Made by a program: the position numbers and the translations under genes
Origin: an uncultured Lachnospiraceae bacterium
GTDB taxonomy: Bacteria > Bacillota > Clostridia > Lachnospirales > Lachnospiraceae
Direction: 5' to 3'
Assembly (NCBI GenBank): GCA_949051815.1
Contig: CARQVR010000025.1
Coordinates: forward strand, 20,613 to 43,435
Length of the DNA: 22,823 bases
Shown here: positions 14,921 through 22,215 of the stretch, piece after piece
How the letters are laid out: every line of letters starts with the position of its first letter
How positions within the stretch are numbered: position 1 is the stretch's first letter
Notes under the pieces: generated by a model
Database searches by the model: none
Told to the model about the DNA's origin: nothing
What the model saw: the letters and a program-made list of their open reading frames with translations, nothing else

Positions 14921-15865
14921 TCATTCAACAAGCACCGACTGCAGACAGTCCGCAGCTGTACTCACGCCGTTCTTTTCAATCAAAGAACGCTCTTTTGTAT
15001 TCCCCTTCTTTTTCAGGGTTTTCTCTCTATCCTTATCTTCTCCGGACGGATGTGTTTTCAGGTACGCTTCTTCTAAAACCTTAAGGCGCTCAAAGAAATC
15101 CCCCATCTCATCCGCCAGACCGGACAATCTGTTTAACAGCTCCGTATACTCCTTGAACACAGGATCATCTTTATAATAGGGATAGGCAATGGCGTGGTCC
15201 ACCTCACTCCACCCTTCCTCAAACAATGTCCGTACCTGTATCTCCAAATATACGCCTTGAAATTTGATAATGTAATGAACCGCACGATATGTTTTTCCAC
15301 CAAGTATCTGCCCTGGTGAAAGCAACTTCTCATCCTCATAAATTTTCCGGCGGTCGCCATTCCGAAGATGAACCTTGGGTTCCTCCGCAAAGTAATAGTG
15401 CTTTTCGTTCTCGTCAAAATCTCGCAGAGCATCTTTTATATAGTATGTCGCATTGTTTTCAAACTGAGACGTAATATAATGATGAAAAGCCGTCCAGTCG
15501 GTCTTAAAAACCAACAGGCACCTTATCCCTATTAGATCTCTGATGATTTTCTCGTAATTTGATCTGTCCAGAGGTCTGTATACGGCATAATTTTCCTGCT
15601 TTTTACGAATTATCTTGGCAATCAGGTGCTCGGGATCTTTTATCCTCGTCCGGACAGAATGAACATTCACCCGTCTCTTCGGATCCTTTTTGTCCATATC
15701 CTTCAGATACGTTTCGACAAAATCATCCCTGATTTTTTCATATGTTGGAATTTTTCCCTGAAAATCATCATATATTTTGCAACAATCTTCCCAGGACATT
15801 CCCGAACTTTCAAATAAATCACAGCTGATATTATATTTTTCCAGAAATCCTTCTTTTGTAATCAA
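14921..15865 (-). CDS. RelA/SpoT-type (p)ppGpp synthetase without hydrolase domain
   Basis: This 314-aa protein has a RelA/SpoT nucleotidyltransferase domain at about 65-260 and no HD hydrolase, TGS or ACT domain, so it belongs with small alarmone synthetases or toxSAS proteins. Recognisable elements are RDLIGIR (109-115), the G-loop-like region around K191-T-Y-R-A-V-H197, EIQVRT (208-213) and EVDHAIAY (221-228). Such enzymes transfer pyrophosphate from ATP to GTP or GDP; some toxin members modify tRNA or make ppApp instead. The first 60 residues and a charged tail (275-300) are extra. The start is a TTG at 15865 with GGGG 7 nt upstream; no better ATG is in frame. It is the first of three close genes, and its promoter lies at 15895-15923. 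Confidence 0.85.
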   Translation of the reverse strand: MITKEGFLEKYNISCDLFESSGMSWEDCCKIYDDFQGKIPTYEKIRDDFVETYLKDMDKKDPKRRVNVHSVRTRIKDPEHLIAKIIRKKQENYAVYRPLDRSNYEKIIRDLIGIRCLLVFKTDWTAFHHYITSQFENNATYYIKDALRDFDENEKHYYFAEEPKVHLRNGDRRKIYEDEKLLSPGQILGGKTYRAVHYIIKFQGVYLEIQVRTLFEEGWSEVDHAIAYPYYKDDPVFKEYTELLNRLSGLADEMGDFFERLKVLEEAYLKTHPSGEDKDREKTLKKKGNTKERSLIEKNGVSTAADCLQSVLVE

Positions 15866-15894
15866 ATCCTTACCCCAAAATACATGTGTACCTC

Positions 15895-15923
15895 ATAATA
15901 ACAGCATTTCACAGCAGGCGCAA
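15895..15923 (-). promoter_or_regulatory. Promoter of the RelA/SpoT cassette
   Basis: On the - strand, TTGCGC (15923-15918) and TATTAT (15900-15895) are 17 bp apart, within the 90-bp gap after the S41 gene. It predicts a short leader of about 25 nt before the TTG start. This makes the cassette separable from the envelope operon upstream. Confidence 0.5.
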
Positions 15924-15955
15924 GCTCTATTTACCACACTGTTACATATACGCTG

Positions 15956-17320
15956 CTATTCTCCCAACACCTCCACCGCCTTATCCAACTGATTATCCAC
16001 ATCTTCATCATAGTACGCGTCGCTGTCGAACTCGCAGACCACATCCGGCTCGATGCCGACTCCGTGGATATTGTTGCCCTTCGGTGTATAGTACGCGCTG
16101 ATCGTAAGTTTCAGGGCGGTGCCGTCAGTCAGAGGCAGCACCCGCTGGACGATTCCTTTCCCAAAGGTAGTCGTTCCTACCAGCGTTCCCTTATCATAGT
16201 CCTTGATCGCACCCGCCAGAATCTCTGACGCACTCGCGGAATTGCCGTTCACAAGCACCGCCAGCGGCATATCCAGCTCATGCTTGCCATCACATGTATA
16301 CTCGTCCCGTTCACCGTATTTGTCCTCGGTATAAACGATCAGCCCCTTGGGCAGGATCTGTCTGGCGATATCTACCACCACATTCAGGCTGCCGCCGGGA
16401 TTGCCGCGCAGGTCGAGAACCAGCCCCTTCGCACCGGATCCCTTAATTACGGCCAGCGCCTCGGTAAACTGATCGGTGGTCACATCGTCAAATTCGGAAA
16501 TCTGAATATAACCGATGTCATTATCAAGCATCTCATATTTGACTGTGGGCGCCTCGATCTGCCGCCGCTCCACATCTATTTCCAGATAGTCCGTCTCACC
16601 TTCACGGTAAATGGTAAGGTGAACCTTCGTGCCCTCCTCACCCTTTATGCGGGACACAATCTCGGAAAGCTCCATTCCCATGGTGCTCTCTCCATCCACG
16701 AGGTAAAGCAGGTCGTCCGCACGCAGTCCCGCTTCCTCCGCAGGCGTCCCTTCTATAACACCCGATATTTTACCAAGACCCGTGTTGGGATCAATCATCA
16801 GGTACGCGCCAATGCCATAATAGATACCCGCAGTCTCCTGCATCAGGTCATTCCACTCCTCCTCCGTATAATAAACGGAGTAAGGATCGCCAAGCGCATT
16901 CACCATTCCCGCATACATACCCTCCGTCATGGCGTCCACATCAATATCCGCGTCCTGGTAGTAGTATTCGTTGATTACATCCTCGATTGCCTCGAGCTTC
17001 TTCTCCGTGGTTTCGCTGACAACACCGGAAGCCGTCTTCCTTTTCGCCGGCTCCTTGGCGTCCATCGCCTCGTAAACCTTCATGCCCACAAAGACAAATC
17101 CGCAGATAAGCGTCGAAAGCGCCACGCCAAGTACCATCCCCAGAAGAAAGTTGCCGCCCTTGCCGTTATCATTTCCCGGCTGGTGAGGCTGCTGTGGAAC
17201 GAAGCTGCCGTTATAACCGCCCGGACCGCCGTTATTATTATAATAGGGATTGTTCTGACGGCCATCCCCCGGGTAGGGATAGTCATTGTAATAACAATTG
17301 TTATTGTTTCTGGAATCCAA
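15956..17320 (-). CDS. S41 family C-terminal processing protease (CtpA/CtpB-like)
   Basis: This is a membrane-anchored PDZ protease acting outside the membrane, probably on envelope proteins. An Asn/Tyr/Gly/Pro-rich cytosolic tail (1-55) precedes one membrane helix (about 57-80). The N-terminal helical part of the peptidase follows (100-160), then a PDZ domain (about 165-255) with GTPAEEAGLRADD, and the S41 core. By alignment with known CTPs, the catalytic Ser is S363 in NSASASE, Lys is K388 in TTFGKG and Gln is Q392; LRGNPGG (304-310) is also typical. The 454-aa length is normal. The start is a TTG at 17320, with AAGGAG 10 nt upstream; an ATG next to the RBS is in another frame and soon stops. 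It follows the M23 gene after 193 bp. In other bacteria such proteases process cell-wall hydrolases or sporulation factors. Confidence 0.92.
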   Translation of the reverse strand: MDSRNNNNCYYNDYPYPGDGRQNNPYYNNNGGPGGYNGSFVPQQPHQPGNDNGKGGNFLLGMVLGVALSTLICGFVFVGMKVYEAMDAKEPAKRKTASGVVSETTEKKLEAIEDVINEYYYQDADIDVDAMTEGMYAGMVNALGDPYSVYYTEEEWNDLMQETAGIYYGIGAYLMIDPNTGLGKISGVIEGTPAEEAGLRADDLLYLVDGESTMGMELSEIVSRIKGEEGTKVHLTIYREGETDYLEIDVERRQIEAPTVKYEMLDNDIGYIQISEFDDVTTDQFTEALAVIKGSGAKGLVLDLRGNPGGSLNVVVDIARQILPKGLIVYTEDKYGERDEYTCDGKHELDMPLAVLVNGNSASASEILAGAIKDYDKGTLVGTTTFGKGIVQRVLPLTDGTALKLTISAYYTPKGNNIHGVGIEPDVVCEFDSDAYYDEDVDNQLDKAVEVLGE

Positions 17321-17361
17321 ATCGGGTCATCTCCTTACTTCATACACTCATATGGTATTCG

Positions 17362-17471
17362 GCTTGCTTTCTCCCGTCCATGCCATTCGCAATCCGCCTC
17401 TTCGAGGCTCTTTGCTCATGTACGGCTTTCGCCGTATAGATCACCTCAAAATCAGCCTGCTGAAAGCAAGC
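17362..17471 (-). other. Structured spacer between the M23 and S41 genes
   Basis: GCTTGCTTTC (17362-17371) and GAAAGCAAGC (17462-17471) are a perfect 10-bp inverted repeat enclosing about 90 nt. Inside are the tetraloop hairpin TACGGC-GAAA-GCCGTA (17421-17436, as read on the - strand) and GCCTC-GAA-GAGGC (17396-17408). The words CGGATTGCG and GGCGAAAGCC are shared with the 55-bp repeat at the left end of the window. It lies in the 193-bp gap of the operon and could be a degenerate copy of an intergenic repeat or an mRNA processing or stability element. Confidence 0.5.
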
Positions 17472-17513
17472 TTTCATCATTCTGCTTTTGAGTCGCTCTG
17501 CATGGACTCAATG

Positions 17514-18743
17514 CTATTTCAGGTAGTTCCATGGGCTGACGTAGCTTCCGTTCAGGCGCACGCTGAAATGCAGATGCGGGCCGGTGGAACGGCCTGTCGA
17601 TCCTACCGCCGCAATGTTCTGCCCTTTGGAAACAGTCTGCCCCTTGGAAACATACAGCGCGGAGCAGTGCATGTAAATGGTATAAAGTCCGCTGCCGTGA
17701 TCGATCATAATATAATTGCCCATACTGCTGCTGTAGGCCGCCGCCACCACGTCACCGTCGTAAGCTGCCAATATGGCGCTGCCGGAAGCCGCTGCCATAT
17801 CCAGTCCGTTGTGGAACTGCTGTGTGCCAAGGATCGGGTGAATGCGGTTGCCATACTCATCGGAGATCCGCTTATAGCTCGGGCAGGGCCACGCAAACAT
17901 ACCGCCGTTATAGACTCTCGCCTTTGCGTTCTCCGCTTCCAGTCTTGCCTTCTCCTCCGCCACCGCCTTCTCCAGCGCGGCAATCTCGGCGTTCTCCTGT
18001 GCAATCATGTCCTCGTATTCCTTGATGGCCGCCTCTTTATTGGCGATATCACCGCTGACGGAAACAATCTGGGCCTCTTTCTCCCCGATCAGGCTGTTGA
18101 CGTTGGCTTCCTCCTGCTCTACCGCCTCTCTGGCCTCGTCCAGAAGCTGTTTCTCCACCTCCAGCTCTTCCTTGCAAAGTTCCACATACTTGCGTGTCTC
18201 CACATACTCATCCAGCTTATCCCTGTCGTAGCGGGACAGCGCCTCAATATAATCGGCGCGGTTCACAATGCCGGCGATACTGTTGGTGCCGAACAGCGTT
18301 TCCATATAAAAAGAGTCGCTGCGCTCATACATGAACTGGATGCGCTTCTTCATGGCCTCGTACTGCTGCTCCTGTCTGGCCTGCGCCTCATCCAGATCAC
18401 GCGCCGTCTCCTCGATCTCTTTCTCTTTCTCGCTGATCATTGTATTATATTGCTTTATGTTCTCCTGTATGTCAGCAAGCTGCCCATCCAACTGTTGTAC
18501 AAAGGCTGTCAGATCGCTTTTTGACTGCTCCAGCTCCTTTTTCAGCTTCTCCACGTCTGTCAGACTGCTCTTCAGGCCGGAAACCTGCTCCTTCGCCTTC
18601 TCGATCTCCCGTTCCTTCTCGCGGATGCTTTCGCTGGTAACCGCCTGCACAGAGGGTCCCGGCACGGCGCAGGAAACCACGAGCGCAAGGCATAAAGTAA
18701 CGCCTGCTATTCTTTTAATCTTCTTCCGTATTTCTCTCTTCAA
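17514..18743 (-). CDS. Secreted coiled-coil M23 (LytM/EnvC-like) peptidoglycan endopeptidase
   Basis: This 409-aa protein has a basic N-terminus, a hydrophobic signal segment (about 11-27, with a Cys at 25 that might allow lipidation) and two long Glu/Lys-rich coiled coils (about 36-140 and 175-275). A C-terminal M23 domain follows (about 282-409). The zinc ligands His311 and Asp315 in HNGLD and His392 in HLHF are all there, with catalytic-type His359 and His390, so the enzyme should cut cross-bridge peptides rather than act as a degenerate activator. The architecture matches EnvC and the clostridial/Bacillus CwlO-type partners of FtsEX. The gene starts 26 bp after ftsX, which supports control by FtsEX. 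The start is a TTG with GGGG 7 nt upstream. Confidence 0.92.
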   Translation of the reverse strand: MKREIRKKIKRIAGVTLCLALVVSCAVPGPSVQAVTSESIREKEREIEKAKEQVSGLKSSLTDVEKLKKELEQSKSDLTAFVQQLDGQLADIQENIKQYNTMISEKEKEIEETARDLDEAQARQEQQYEAMKKRIQFMYERSDSFYMETLFGTNSIAGIVNRADYIEALSRYDRDKLDEYVETRKYVELCKEELEVEKQLLDEAREAVEQEEANVNSLIGEKEAQIVSVSGDIANKEAAIKEYEDMIAQENAEIAALEKAVAEEKARLEAENAKARVYNGGMFAWPCPSYKRISDEYGNRIHPILGTQQFHNGLDMAAASGSAILAAYDGDVVAAAYSSSMGNYIMIDHGSGLYTIYMHCSALYVSKGQTVSKGQNIAAVGSTGRSTGPHLHFSVRLNGSYVSPWNYLK

Positions 18744-18769
18744 GCTATAACCCCTATATAGTCAGACTA

Positions 18770-19666
18770 TCAGACTCTCAAGTGCCTTCTCACCGTCACG
18801 ATACTTCCCAGAAAACCAATGCCCACGCCAAGTCCAAGAGATACAGGCACAAGCACATGAAAAACTTCCCCCACCGGCACGAAGCTCAACAGGGAAGAAA
18901 GCTGCGGAAAGCGGTCCGTCACATAAGACAAAACTACATTATAAATAGTATAAATAAAGCCAAGCGGCATCGCCGCGCCGATCAGTCCGATCATAATGCC
19001 TTCCACCACGAAGGGAGAACGGACGAAAAAGTCGGTAGCGCCGATATATTTCATGATATTGATCTCTTCCTTGCGGACGGAAATACCAATCGCCACGGTA
19101 TTGCTGATTAAGAAGATGGACACCGCCAGCAGAATCGCAATGATACCCACGGAAACATAGGCAATCAGTGCGTTAATTCCGGTCAGGGTGGTTGCCACCA
19201 GCTCGGATCGGTTGACCATCCGCACGCCGTCTATGGATTCCAGATACGTCACAAGCGCGGACTGCATGGACACATCGTTCAGGTATACCTGATAGTTGGC
19301 GGAGTTTTCCAGCGGATTCTCTGTAAATCCATCGCCGTATTCGCCAAGGTATTCATCCCGGAAGCTCTCCCACGCATCCTGCGCGGAGATAAAGTCCATC
19401 TTCGCCACTTCGGGCCGCTTCGCAATCATATCTCCGATTTGCTGGATCCTGATGTCTTCTATGCCCTCATCAAAGAATACCCAGACAGAAACGCCCTCTT
19501 CCGCGTTCTTAACAATATGCTGGAAGTTTGCCAAAACGGCGTAAAAAATACCAAAAAGGAAAAGGCAGGCCGCAATGGTGGCTATGGATGCCAGCGAAAA
19601 GAGCTTATTGCGAAAAATATTGCGGAAGCCCTGCTTGAGCGTATAGAAAAATGTACTAATCCTCAT
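18770..19666 (-). CDS. ftsX: Cell division ABC transporter permease FtsX
   Basis: FtsX is the membrane part of the FtsEX complex, which passes ATP-driven motion through its extracellular loop to a peptidoglycan hydrolase. The 298-aa protein has four membrane segments at about 22-46, 165-190, 219-248 and 270-292. An extracellular domain of about 115 residues lies between the first two. Typical features are the N-terminal LKQGFRNIFRNKLFS and the cytosolic VRKEEINIMKYIGAT (198-211), the coupling-helix region of FtsX. The start codon is an ATG at 19666 inside the end of ftsE, an 11-bp overlap. Next in the operon is the M23 hydrolase that it probably regulates. I see nothing unusual. Confidence 0.95.
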   Translation of the reverse strand: MRISTFFYTLKQGFRNIFRNKLFSLASIATIAACLFLFGIFYAVLANFQHIVKNAEEGVSVWVFFDEGIEDIRIQQIGDMIAKRPEVAKMDFISAQDAWESFRDEYLGEYGDGFTENPLENSANYQVYLNDVSMQSALVTYLESIDGVRMVNRSELVATTLTGINALIAYVSVGIIAILLAVSIFLISNTVAIGISVRKEEINIMKYIGATDFFVRSPFVVEGIMIGLIGAAMPLGFIYTIYNVVLSYVTDRFPQLSSLLSFVPVGEVFHVLVPVSLGLGVGIGFLGSIVTVRRHLRV

Positions 19667-20387
19667 CGATGTACCCTCCCTTTTCCTCGTCGCTGATAAT
19701 AACGCCGCGGCGCAGGGTAACCACGCGTTTCTGCATCGCGTTCACAATTTCGCGGTTATGGGTAACAACAATAACAGTCGTTCCGTTTTCATTGATCTGC
19801 TCCAAAAGTTTCATGATTTCCCATGAATTTTTGGGATCCAGATTACCCGTAGGCTCGTCCGCCAGCAGAATCGTCGGCTGATTCACAAGCGCGCGCGCAA
19901 GAGCCACACGCTGCTGCTCACCGCCGGAAAGCTGTTTGGGCTTCGCCTTATATTTGCCCGCAAGCCCCACAATGGCCAGAATGCTGGGCACATTTTTCTT
20001 AATCTCCTTATTTGATTTCTGGATAATACGCTGGGCAAAGGCCACGTTCTCATACACATTTCTGTCCTTTAACAGACGGAAATCCTGAAACACTATCCCC
20101 AGATTTCTTCTGAATTTCGGGATCTTTCTGTGCTTGATCTTAGTAAGGTCATAGCCCATCACATTGATATAGCCGCTGGTGATCGTTAACTCCCGCAAAA
20201 GAAGCTTAATCAGGGTAGATTTTCCCGATCCGCTGTCCCCCACGATAAAGACAAACTCGCCTCTGCTGATATGAAGATTCACATCTTTTAATGCCGGCGC
20301 GCCTGTCGAGTAAGCCTTGCTTACATTCGTCAGGTTGATAATCTCATTCTCCACCGCGGGGGCTTTTCTTCTCTTCTTAACTGCCAC
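19656..20387 (-). CDS. ftsE: Cell division ATP-binding protein FtsE
   Basis: FtsE is the cytosolic ATPase of FtsEX. The 243-aa protein has Walker A GDSGSGKST (50-58), Q-loop Gln101, signature LSGGEQQ (153-159), Walker B ILLADEP with catalytic Glu178, and H-loop His210. The FtsE/LolD group signs are clear (VFQDFRLL at 99-106, EPTGNLDP at 178-185). A basic extension of about 12 residues (KKRRKAP) precedes the domain. The start is a GTG at 20387, with AGGAG 9 nt upstream. It overlaps ftsX by 11 bp and follows the small 42-aa ORF by 19 bp. Confidence 0.96.
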   Translation of the reverse strand: MAVKKRRKAPAVENEIINLTNVSKAYSTGAPALKDVNLHISRGEFVFIVGDSGSGKSTLIKLLLRELTITSGYINVMGYDLTKIKHRKIPKFRRNLGIVFQDFRLLKDRNVYENVAFAQRIIQKSNKEIKKNVPSILAIVGLAGKYKAKPKQLSGGEQQRVALARALVNQPTILLADEPTGNLDPKNSWEIMKLLEQINENGTTVIVVTHNREIVNAMQKRVVTLRRGVIISDEEKGGYIDED

Positions 20388-20406
20388 GTTTCTTCACTCC
20401 TAAATT

Positions 20407-20535
20407 TTAATCTTCATTTTTACTTGTATTGTCAGAGAGCTCATTAACTTTCTTTTTCGCTTCATCCAAATCTTTACATCCATCCAAAATCATGGAAATC
20501 ATTTTGATAATTCTATCAAACTGTTTGTCTGTCAT
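20407..20535 (-). CDS. Small 42-aa ORF between the regulator and ftsE
   Basis: The ORF starts with MTDKQFDRIIKMISMILDG and runs through CKDLDEAKKKVNELSDNTSK; it is highly charged and appears helical. A Met/Ile-rich stretch (10-18) may be an amphipathic helix. It fills the 175-bp space between the PucR/CdaR-like gene and ftsE, with gaps of 27 and 19 bp, and its codon use looks coding. AGGAAAGG lies about 14 nt before the ATG, which is rather far, so initiation may be weak. I recognise no family. It could be a small FtsEX-associated regulator or a translated leader for ftsE. Confidence 0.6.
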   Translation of the reverse strand: MTDKQFDRIIKMISMILDGCKDLDEAKKKVNELSDNTSKNED

Positions 20536-20562
20536 GATTTACGCCACGACCTTTCCTCCATG

Positions 20563-21651
20563 CTAAAACTCGAACGACTCCATATATTTCATATATTTTA
20601 CAACCATCAACGCAATCTTAAACGTGATGGCGTCCTCAAACACCCGCAGATCAAGCCCTGTGCTCTTCTGCAGCTTATCCAGACGATAGACGAGCGTATT
20701 TCTGTGGATAAAAAGCTGTCTGGAAGTCTCCGACACGTTCAGCGAGTTCTCGAAAAACTTATTGATGGTGACAAGCGTCTCCTCATCAAACTCATCGGGG
20801 CTTTTGCCGTCAAAGATCTCCTTGATAAACATCTTGCACAGAGGAATCGGAAGCTGGTAAATCAACCGGCCGATACCAAGCTCGCTGTAAGCGATAACGT
20901 CGCGCTCGCCAAAGAAAATCTTCCCTACATCCAGCGCCATTTTCGCCTCTTTGTAGGAACTGCTCACGCCTTTGATCTCGTTTACCACCGTACCGTAAGC
21001 AATGCGGACGTTTTTAAAGCTCTCCTTGCGCAGGTAAGCCGCCACCGCAGCCGCGCACCGCTCGATCTCCCGCGGACTGTCGTCCTCGGACAGATCCTTG
21101 ACCACAATGACATTGTTTTCGTCCACAGCCGTAATAAAGTCCTTATTGTTAATGCCAAAATAAGCGCGCACACTCTCAAGGGCATTGCAGTCCTTGACAT
21201 TGTCCGTCTCTACAATGAGCGCCACCCGCCTGACATCAGTCTGAATATGTAATTTCTTTGCGCGGCTGTATATATCCACCAGAAGGAGGTTGTCCAGAAG
21301 CAGGTTTTTTACGAAATTATCCTTGTCAAACCGCTCCTTGTAGGCAATCAGCAGGTTCTGAATCTGGAACGCCACCATTTTTCCTACCATGTAAACGTCC
21401 TCGCCCACGCCGCCTGCCACCAGAATATATTCAAGCTGCTGCTCGTCAAAAATTTTAAAATACTGATATCCCTGAATTTCCTGCGAATCAGCCGGAGACT
21501 GCGCGAACTCTGCGGCCGCCCTGCCGCACCGCTCCATTTCCTCCGTCGTCATGGCCGCTGCCTTCCCGTCCACATCCATAACGCTAAGTTCCACTCTGGC
21601 GATCGCTTTCAGACCTTCAATCGTGTTTTGCAAAATCTGATTTGAAATCAT
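20563..21651 (-). CDS. PucR/CdaR family transcriptional regulator
   Basis: This 362-aa protein has an N-terminal sensory part (about 1-110) resembling the diacid-recognition region of CdaR-type regulators and a central GGDEF-like/PucR middle region (about 135-260). A C-terminal PucR-type helix-turn-helix (HTH_30) lies at about 292-350, with the pattern FFENSLNVSETSRQLFIHRN followed by TLVYRLDKLQ. Family members are DNA-binding activators that respond to small metabolites; the ligand here is unknown. The ATG at 21651 is preceded by a G-rich GGGGTGGGGG. It is the first gene of the run ending with S41 and may control the ftsEX operon, since it lies directly upstream on the same strand. A clear promoter in 21652-21840 could not be picked from the A/T-rich sequence. 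Confidence 0.88.
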   Translation of the reverse strand: MISNQILQNTIEGLKAIARVELSVMDVDGKAAAMTTEEMERCGRAAAEFAQSPADSQEIQGYQYFKIFDEQQLEYILVAGGVGEDVYMVGKMVAFQIQNLLIAYKERFDKDNFVKNLLLDNLLLVDIYSRAKKLHIQTDVRRVALIVETDNVKDCNALESVRAYFGINNKDFITAVDENNVIVVKDLSEDDSPREIERCAAAVAAYLRKESFKNVRIAYGTVVNEIKGVSSSYKEAKMALDVGKIFFGERDVIAYSELGIGRLIYQLPIPLCKMFIKEIFDGKSPDEFDEETLVTINKFFENSLNVSETSRQLFIHRNTLVYRLDKLQKSTGLDLRVFEDAITFKIALMVVKYMKYMESFEF

Positions 21652-21841
21652 TCCCCCACCCCTCTTATGTTTCGTAACAATTCACTATGCCTTTTCGCCC
21701 CATATTTTCCGAAAAAGCAAAAGCTAGGTTCTATTTTAATCTATATCAACAAAAAAATCTACCTGCATTCGTGAATTTTTTGTGTATTTTTTAAGATTTT
21801 TGGCGATTTAATGGATTTTGCGGCATTGTTAAAATTGCATA

Positions 21842-21871
21842 TTGTTACTATAACCGGAGATATGATAGAAT
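21842..21871 (+). promoter_or_regulatory. Promoter of yjfB
   Basis: TTGTTA (21842-21847) and TAGAAT (21866-21871) are 18 bp apart, giving a leader of about 20 nt. The rest of the 247-bp divergent gap (21652-21898) is A/T-rich and must also hold the promoter of the PucR/CdaR-like gene. I found no convincing motility-sigma (SigD) box. Confidence 0.5.
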
Positions 21872-21898
21872 GAAGTTGAAGAAAGGTTGGTGATTTTT

Positions 21899-22090
21899 AT
21901 GGATATTGCAGGATTATCAATGGCTATGTCCACCGCCAAAACAAATGACGCCTTCGGCGTAGCGATGCTTGCCAAGTCTTTGGATCAGGCTGAAACCACT
22001 GGCAGTCAGGTTGTAGGCATGATGGATGCGGCTGCGATGGAACTGTCCGTCAATCCCCATATCGGCGGAAACTTTGATATGACAGTCTAA
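21899..22090 (+). CDS. YjfB family putative motility protein
   Basis: This 63-aa protein starts MDIAGLSMAMSTAK and ends NPHIGGNFDMTV, the two hallmarks of the YjfB family (N-terminal helical segment, C-terminal PH-GGN-D motif). Family members are small cytosolic proteins found in flagellated Firmicutes; Pfam names them putative motility protein, and the molecular role is not known. AAAGG lies 12 nt before the ATG at 21899. A TTG four codons earlier overlaps the RBS and is less likely. It is a single gene with its own promoter and terminator, and it suggests the host makes flagella. No flagellar gene is in the window. Confidence 0.9.
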   Translation: MDIAGLSMAMSTAKTNDAFGVAMLAKSLDQAETTGSQVVGMMDAAAMELSVNPHIGGNFDMTV

Positions 22091-22096
22091 GCGAAA

Positions 22097-22127
22097 AATA
22101 ACGGCTTAAACAGCCGTTATTTTTTTG
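22097..22127 (+). terminator. Rho-independent terminator of yjfB
   Basis: AATAACGGCT (22097-22106) and AGCCGTTATT (22112-22121) form a perfect 10-bp stem with a 5-nt loop, followed by a T run to 22126. It starts 7 bp after the stop codon. The stretch 22128-22215 holds only a weak CCGGC/GCCGG hairpin that may serve the converging gene. Confidence 0.92.
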
Positions 22128-22215
22128 CGTGCATAAACAGAGTCCGTGCGCGTTACCGACAGGATCCGATCAAACATCCCGGCCTTCTATGTGCCGGAAA
22201 GCTCCTGAAAACTCC

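Noticed and set aside
16280..18524. Two open frames of about 400 codons on the + strand opposite the S41 and M23 genes
   Set aside because: Both are antisense to clear enzymes with intact active sites, have no RBS and show no recognisable domain.
21830..21866. SigD-type motility promoter (TAAA-N15-GCCGATAT) for yjfB
   Set aside because: TAAA and a CCGGAGAT-like word exist but the spacing is about 20 bp. A TTGTTA/TAGAAT promoter fits better.
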